64,000 bases of DNA from Phormidium ambiguum IAM M-71 (GTDB taxonomy: Bacteria; Cyanobacteriota; Cyanobacteriia; Cyanobacteriales; Aerosakkonemataceae): assembly GCF_001904725.1 (NCBI RefSeq), contig NZ_MRCE01000017.1:78417-142416 (forward strand), in the 5' to 3' direction. Positions 60,021 to 64,000 of this stretch are shown piece by piece. The translations under genes were made by a program, and so were the position numbers. Below the pieces are notes generated by a model. It ran no database searches. It saw only the letters and a program-made list of their open reading frames with translations, and was not told the origin of the DNA. Position 1 is the first letter of the stretch, and every line of letters starts with the position of its first letter.

Positions 60021-62039
60021 ATGAGCGCAACCAAATCTCCAAAAAACTACGAATTTGACGACGAACCAGATGCAATAGAAGAAAGTGGAAACGGCTTATT
60101 TCCTAATAGTAATGGGCATCGAATTTATGAGGCTAATTTCCCTACTAATTCCAATAATTCCCAGGTAGTTAACAATAATGACTCCCAAATCAGTCGAAAT
60201 GATGAACTGGAATTTGCCGGATACGATGAAGAAACAGACGAATTGCTCGCATCTGAATACAAAATCAAACAAGAAAACGAACAAGCAGAAATTCGTCCAG
60301 TTTCCGAAAAACCCTCAGTTCGGATGTTTTCAGTGCTGACTGGTACTGGAGTTGTTCTCGGCACTTTTGGCTTTCTCTGGTTTACCTTCTTTGCTCCTAA
60401 ACCCGTCCGCCAACAAGCAAAAACATCAACGCCTGAAGTTACTCCATCTTCTCCTAATGATGAGTCAGCAGAACTCAAAAGCCGACTAGCCTTTCAAGAC
60501 CAACAACGCACATTGGAAGCTCAACCACCTACACCTAAAGAACGCCCAACTCCTACTCCTACCGCTACTCCTGCACCTGCACCGAAACCTACACCTAAAG
60601 CCGTACCAGTTGCTAGAACTCCTGAGCCTCCCAGACGAGTTCAAAACTTTAATCCACCACCTCCACCGCCGCGACCCGCCCCATTACCTCCACCACCACC
60701 CAGAATAATACAGGCTGTTGCTCCTCCACTGCCTCCCACTCCGCCGCCTCCTCCCCCACCACCATTACCGTCAAAACCATCCCCTCCTTTACGCCCTACC
60801 CAATCACCACCGCCTCCGGCTGAAAAAGTAGACCCCTACGAGCGTTGGGCGAAATTAGCTTCTTTGGGACAAAGCAGAGGAGAAATCGCTGATGCTCCGG
60901 CGATCGAAAGTGCTGTAGCTAGCAATTTAGTAGCTTCCCCCAGTACGCCTCCTACTCTAGCGATCGCACCAACAGAAGGAAGCAATATTGCACCACCAAC
61001 TACACCAACCTACTCGGCTCAAACACCGATCGTTACAGCAAGCACTACACCAGCATCATCCCCTGGCGCAATTGTAATTTCACCAACCTTACCCCCCACT
61101 ACACCAATAACGACACCAGCGGCAACATCCATGCCATTTCCGCAAGACCAACAACCGCTCAGTCCCCAAAACACGCAACCAACACAAGTAAATCCACAAT
61201 ACACCCACCCCTCAGCTACGCCAACAGCAGAGCCAGAGATAGCCAGCGCCACTATTGGAGATACCAGACTTGCTGATTCCAACCCAAGTACGACCTCAAG
61301 TGGAATGAGTACAGGAGAAATTGGCATTCTCAACCGCACCCCTATCAATCAAAACACCAATATTGACATAGCCACCAAAGAGATCGCCATTGGGTCATCT
61401 GCCAAAGCAAAGGTAATCGTACCGATGATTTGGGACGAAGCAGGTCAAAGCCCCACTGGTGGAAGATTCGCCGTCCAATTAACCGAAGATATCAAGGCTA
61501 CTGATGGGGCGGTCGCCTTACCATCTGGTACCGTTCTCATCACTGAAGTACAGAATGTAACTCGCTCAAATCGACTGGTATCTCAAAGCGTGGTAGCACT
61601 TGTTTATCCCGACTCCAGCGGACGCATCCACCAAGTACCAATACCCCCTGGAAACTTGTTAATTCGCGGCGAAGATAATCAACCCCTGATTGCTGAAGGC
61701 TTATTTGATAGAGGTTCCGAAATCGCCAAGACAGATGTTTTAGTAGGAGTTCTCAGCAGTTTGGGACGGGTAGGAGAAATCATTAATCGACCCACTCAAG
61801 AAGTTTTTAGCCAACAAAGCGGCTATTTTGGTAGCACTACCATACAAACAACTTCCAAGCGCCGACCCAGCGTATTAGCAGCAGCTTTAGAGGGATTCTT
61901 TACACCCGCAGCCGAACGGCTGCGAGAGCGATCGGACCGCGCCACGCAAGAACTTTTAAAACGAGGCAATGTAGCAATTGTTCCAGAAGGAACTGAAGTT
62001 TCAGTATTTGTCAATTCCTTTGTTTCATTACGTCGATAA
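60021..62039 (+). CDS. virB10: VirB10/TrbI-like protein with Pro-rich periplasmic linker
   Basis: The 672 residues have a cytosolic N-terminus, one membrane helix (about 101-124: SVLTGTGVVLGTFGFLWFTF), a very Pro-rich stretch (about 165-275) and a long Thr/Pro-rich linker. The C-terminal TrbI/VirB10 barrel domain follows (about 460-670): KAKVIVPMIWDEAGQSPTGG, then FAVQLTEDIKATDGAVALPS and GNVAIVPEGTEVSVFVNSFV. It bridges the inner and outer membrane. It is longer than the ~400-residue type form because of the linker. Confidence 0.85.
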   Translation: MSATKSPKNYEFDDEPDAIEESGNGLFPNSNGHRIYEANFPTNSNNSQVVNNNDSQISRNDELEFAGYDEETDELLASEYKIKQENEQAEIRPVSEKPSVRMFSVLTGTGVVLGTFGFLWFTFFAPKPVRQQAKTSTPEVTPSSPNDESAELKSRLAFQDQQRTLEAQPPTPKERPTPTPTATPAPAPKPTPKAVPVARTPEPPRRVQNFNPPPPPPRPAPLPPPPPRIIQAVAPPLPPTPPPPPPPPLPSKPSPPLRPTQSPPPPAEKVDPYERWAKLASLGQSRGEIADAPAIESAVASNLVASPSTPPTLAIAPTEGSNIAPPTTPTYSAQTPIVTASTTPASSPGAIVISPTLPPTTPITTPAATSMPFPQDQQPLSPQNTQPTQVNPQYTHPSATPTAEPEIASATIGDTRLADSNPSTTSSGMSTGEIGILNRTPINQNTNIDIATKEIAIGSSAKAKVIVPMIWDEAGQSPTGGRFAVQLTEDIKATDGAVALPSGTVLITEVQNVTRSNRLVSQSVVALVYPDSSGRIHQVPIPPGNLLIRGEDNQPLIAEGLFDRGSEIAKTDVLVGVLSSLGRVGEIINRPTQEVFSQQSGYFGSTTIQTTSKRRPSVLAAALEGFFTPAAERLRERSDRATQELLKRGNVAIVPEGTEVSVFVNSFVSLRR

Positions 62040-62062
62040 ACCTACTCATTCACTGCACAAAA

Positions 62063-62800
62063 ATGAAAAAACTAACTCAAAAACTCTGTTTGACTTTACT
62101 TTCCCCCGCCCTAGTAACTTTCACCATTCTAGGTACTATAAAAGTTGCTCAAGCTCAAACATCAGCACTCAGAATAGTACAAAGAGATGCAGCAACAAAT
62201 ACAACTACTAACCTCCAAGTATGGGCTGGTCGAGCTAGCGTTATTGACTTTACCCAAACAGGCGAAGTTGTGACTTATATTCGATTGGCAGATCCATCCA
62301 AAGTTGTGTTTAACACTGATGCGGAATTAAAAACTAACCAAGCTCGAATGATATTCGTTCAGCCAATTCAACCACTACGATTCCCAGGTGCTACCACAAC
62401 TCCCATTACCAATCTATTCGTAAAAACTCTCGATCGCCAAGGAGTTGAACGTCTCTACACTTTCAATATCGTTCACCGTTCTGGACGACCTACTAATAAC
62501 GGCATTAGCATCTCCTCAACTACACCCAACCCACCCAACCGCCAACAGAATCTACCCGTAGCTACCGCTCCAACTTTATCGCTTGCTGATATCGAACGCG
62601 GTTTAGAAGTTGCAATCAGAAGAGGCTACACAAGTGCTAACGACCCTGTGGTATCCAAAGTTAGAGAGTTTCTCGCTCTAACCCGAAATGGTACAAATAT
62701 TACTAGAGCGACTGAAAGAACCAACCTGTCAATCTCTGTGGTTATTTCGCTAGCAAAGTTAGGGCAAAGTGAAATTCCCCTGTCCACTCAACCGATTTAG
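62063..62800 (+). CDS. VirB9/TraK-like outer-membrane-complex protein
   Basis: The 245 residues begin with a signal peptide (MKKLTQKLCLTLLSPALVTF, cut near AQAQT). A strand-rich domain follows: LQVWAGRASVIDFTQTGEVV, then TYIRLADPSKVVFNTDAELK, ARMIFVQPIQPLRFPG and LYTFNIVHRS, as in the N-terminal domain of VirB9/TraK. The second half is helical with ERGLEVAIRRGYTSAND. It is the last gene of the operon on this strand; its stop overlaps the reverse gene by 4 bases. Confidence 0.7.
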   Translation: MKKLTQKLCLTLLSPALVTFTILGTIKVAQAQTSALRIVQRDAATNTTTNLQVWAGRASVIDFTQTGEVVTYIRLADPSKVVFNTDAELKTNQARMIFVQPIQPLRFPGATTTPITNLFVKTLDRQGVERLYTFNIVHRSGRPTNNGISISSTTPNPPNRQQNLPVATAPTLSLADIERGLEVAIRRGYTSANDPVVSKVREFLALTRNGTNITRATERTNLSISVVISLAKLGQSEIPLSTQPI

Positions 62801-62970
62801 CGCGATCGCTCCACTCTTCTCGATCTTTGTTGGCGAATCTGGTCATCTAATTTAGCGATGACCTCCTCTAGTTGTAAACCCACTTCTTCCATTTCCAGAC
62901 GTGCGCGACGTAAATTGCCTAGCAGTCGTTTATCGACCTCAATAGCTGGCATATAAATAGGGTCTGTCAT
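62797..62970 (-). CDS. Small hypothetical coiled-coil protein (57 aa)
   Basis: GGAGG lies 5 bases before the ATG at 62970, so I choose this start instead of 62982. The protein reads MTDPIYMPAIEVDKRLLGNL, then RRARLEMEEVGLQLEEVIAK, LDDQIRQQRSRRVERSR: a single amphipathic helix with a basic end. It lies tail-to-tail with the VirB9-like gene. No family is recognised. Confidence 0.6.
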   Translation of the reverse strand: MTDPIYMPAIEVDKRLLGNLRRARLEMEEVGLQLEEVIAKLDDQIRQQRSRRVERSR

Positions 62971-63104
62971 GGTAGCCTCCATTCAACCTTAATTTCTTCA
63001 ATACTGCGTTCTAAAGCTGGAATTCTTTCTTGAGTAGTTACAACCACTTTCTCTTAAGTATGTACGTTAATTATATGAGATTCAATCTCAATAAATTCTC
63101 TTAT

Positions 63105-63389
63105 CTAACCTGCCATCTTATGGATCGACCGATTCTTTTGTAAGTCTTCAATCAGCTTATCGACGCGCCCTTCATAAGAAATGTATGGCATTTTAAAAAC
63201 AGGTCTTAGTTCTTCCCAACCCTTGACTTGAAAAAGATAAGGAGCTAACTTTTCTAACCTGGAACGATGTAACTTAAATTCCATGTTCATTTCCCTAATC
63301 TTTAATAGTAAATCTTCGGGAATAGAAGTTTTCTCAAAAATATCTAATTCCGAAATACCCTTAACTGCCATGCTGTCTACTAACAACAC
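63105..63389 (-). CDS. C-terminal part of the split XRE gene (separate ORF start at 63389)
   Basis: Reading from a GTG at 63389 gives 94 residues (MLLVDSMAVKGISELDIFEK...). The same frame is open further upstream to about 63556, reading APTVLTAEKDPLIEYLNGTL, then TPEQIEKRELFLESTKLDLL and PDITSRKRLY, and joins the HTH protein at a run of nine As. So it is most likely the C-terminal domain of that protein (about 150 residues), reached by a shift, and not a free gene. No family is recognised. Confidence 0.5.
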   Translation of the reverse strand: MLLVDSMAVKGISELDIFEKTSIPEDLLLKIREMNMEFKLHRSRLEKLAPYLFQVKGWEELRPVFKMPYISYEGRVDKLIEDLQKNRSIHKMAG

Positions 63390-63550
63390 ATAAAGCCTTT
63401 TCCGTGATGTGATATCTGGTAATAAATCGAGTTTAGTGGATTCTAAAAATAATTCGCGCTTCTCAATTTGTTCTGGAGTTAGCGTTCCATTTAAATATTC
63501 AATTAATGGATCTTTTTCAGCTGTTAAGACAGTTGGTGCTACTTCCGCTT

Positions 63551-63859
63551 TTATGCTTTTTTTTTACGAGCGATTGCTTCGTAAGGATCTTCATCCCCTT
63601 CTGCATATTGCATCAACTCTGTCATCGACCAACCTATCGCATAGGCAAACTGCATTAACTTTTGCAGTCTTGGATCGGCTTTTCCCTCGCACCAGTTAGC
63701 CAGAGTATTGAATGCAATTCCAGTTAGTCTCCCTAATTCCCTAGAGCTACCAACACGCTCATCTTCCACCAACGCCGTTATTAACTGACCGAGACGTTTG
63801 TGGACTCTACTATCTGCTACTACGTTTTCTTCTACTTTTGCTGACATTCCAGTTTCCAA
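63551..63859 (-). CDS. XRE-type helix-turn-helix regulator, N-terminal part
   Basis: Residues 25-75 hold a typical HTH: ALVEDERVGSSRELGRLTGI, then AFNTLANWCEGKADPRLQKL, MQFAYAIGWSMTELMQYAEG. The protein ends ...AIARKKKA at a TAA 2 bases after a run of nine As (63557-63565, minus strand). One extra A, or a -1 slip, continues into the downstream open frame (63105-63550) giving a protein of about 250 residues. The ATG at 63847 (MSAK) is an alternative start. It probably regulates neighbouring genes. Confidence 0.6.
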   Translation of the reverse strand: METGMSAKVEENVVADSRVHKRLGQLITALVEDERVGSSRELGRLTGIAFNTLANWCEGKADPRLQKLMQFAYAIGWSMTELMQYAEGDEDPYEAIARKKKA

Positions 63860-64000
63860 CTAGCCAAAGAGTAACAGCAGGGGTGGTTAGACGGCCTACA
63901 TTATACCAGGATAGCTTATTTGACTGTTCTCACAGATCCCTGGTTTGATTTAATACACATTTAAGCTATTTCGTCAAGCATAAATTAGATGCGACTTCCC
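63860..64000. other. Right-edge region without visible gene
   Basis: These 141 bases lie upstream of the reverse XRE gene, so they presumably hold its promoter. No ORF reaching the edge was recognised. Confidence 0.3.

Noticed and set aside
1-64000. CRISPR arrays and tRNA genes
   Set aside because: No regularly spaced identical repeats with unique spacers were seen, and no cloverleaf was recognised by eye. A tRNAscan run would be needed to be sure.

Overview
The window looks like part of a large plasmid, or an integrated plasmid-like element, of a filamentous cyanobacterium. The octamer GCGATCGC and its truncated forms are frequent, coding density is moderate, and many proteins are of cyanobacterial plasmid type (XisI, FUSC, Gp157-like, PRTRC cassette, VirB-type secretion genes). 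No rRNA, tRNA, CRISPR array or chromosomal housekeeping operon was seen. All assignments come from reading the sequence; no database search was run.

Layout. 1-790: start of a Ycf46-like AAA protein gene running off the left edge, with a small overlapping upstream ORF. 915-2792: three monocistronic small genes, two of them tandem paralogues with a shared leader and a terminator each. 2880-6876: a mobile-element pile-up with a 10-bp-phased repeat array, a 274-bp MITE with a 5-bp target duplication, a truncated methyltransferase, and an IscB/omegaRNA element that is itself split by an IS701-like element. 6877-9833: a DUF6884 gene that has lost its start, plus two unknown genes. 10420-12100: parA-parB. 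12414-14812: two-component regulators. 14949-15934: a nucleotidyltransferase/XRE pair. 15996-16690: a DNA methylase broken by an IS5-like fragment. 16744-20207: an unknown three-piece operon with a probable frameshift. 20538-23753: an operon with an actin-like ParM protein and a second ParA-like ATPase. 24167-26529: a YaaC-like gene and a CoiA-like gene carrying an in-frame stop.

26784-28609: MobC-like protein and relaxase. 28747-34993: recG, a FUSC transporter, a ThuA protein and a membrane-anchored nuclease-like protein. 35174-41114: a Gp157-like operon followed by a PRTRC cassette (E-like, C, F-position, B, JAMM protein A, ThiF/E1). 41241-44897: a SMEK-domain STAND NTPase. 45364-49152: a 1262-residue protein that I read as a single-chain double-psi beta-barrel RNA polymerase related to QDE-1/YonO. 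49370-49815: an xisH remnant plus intact xisI. 50000-50205: a second copy of the 10-bp-phased element. 50719-62800: a MobC-like gene followed by a type IV secretion operon (VirB2-, VirB3/B4-, VirB5-, VirB6-, VirB8-, VirB10- and VirB9-like). 62797-63859: two small reverse genes, one split at an A9 run.

Together the genes describe maintenance (ParAB, ParM-like, PRTRC), transfer (relaxase, two MobC-like proteins, the secretion channel) and a conflict/defence layer (STAND, nucleotidyltransferase pair, nuclease-like proteins), scarred by transposition. The most unusual items are the RNA-polymerase-like protein, the IS-split IscB locus and the duplicated phased repeat.
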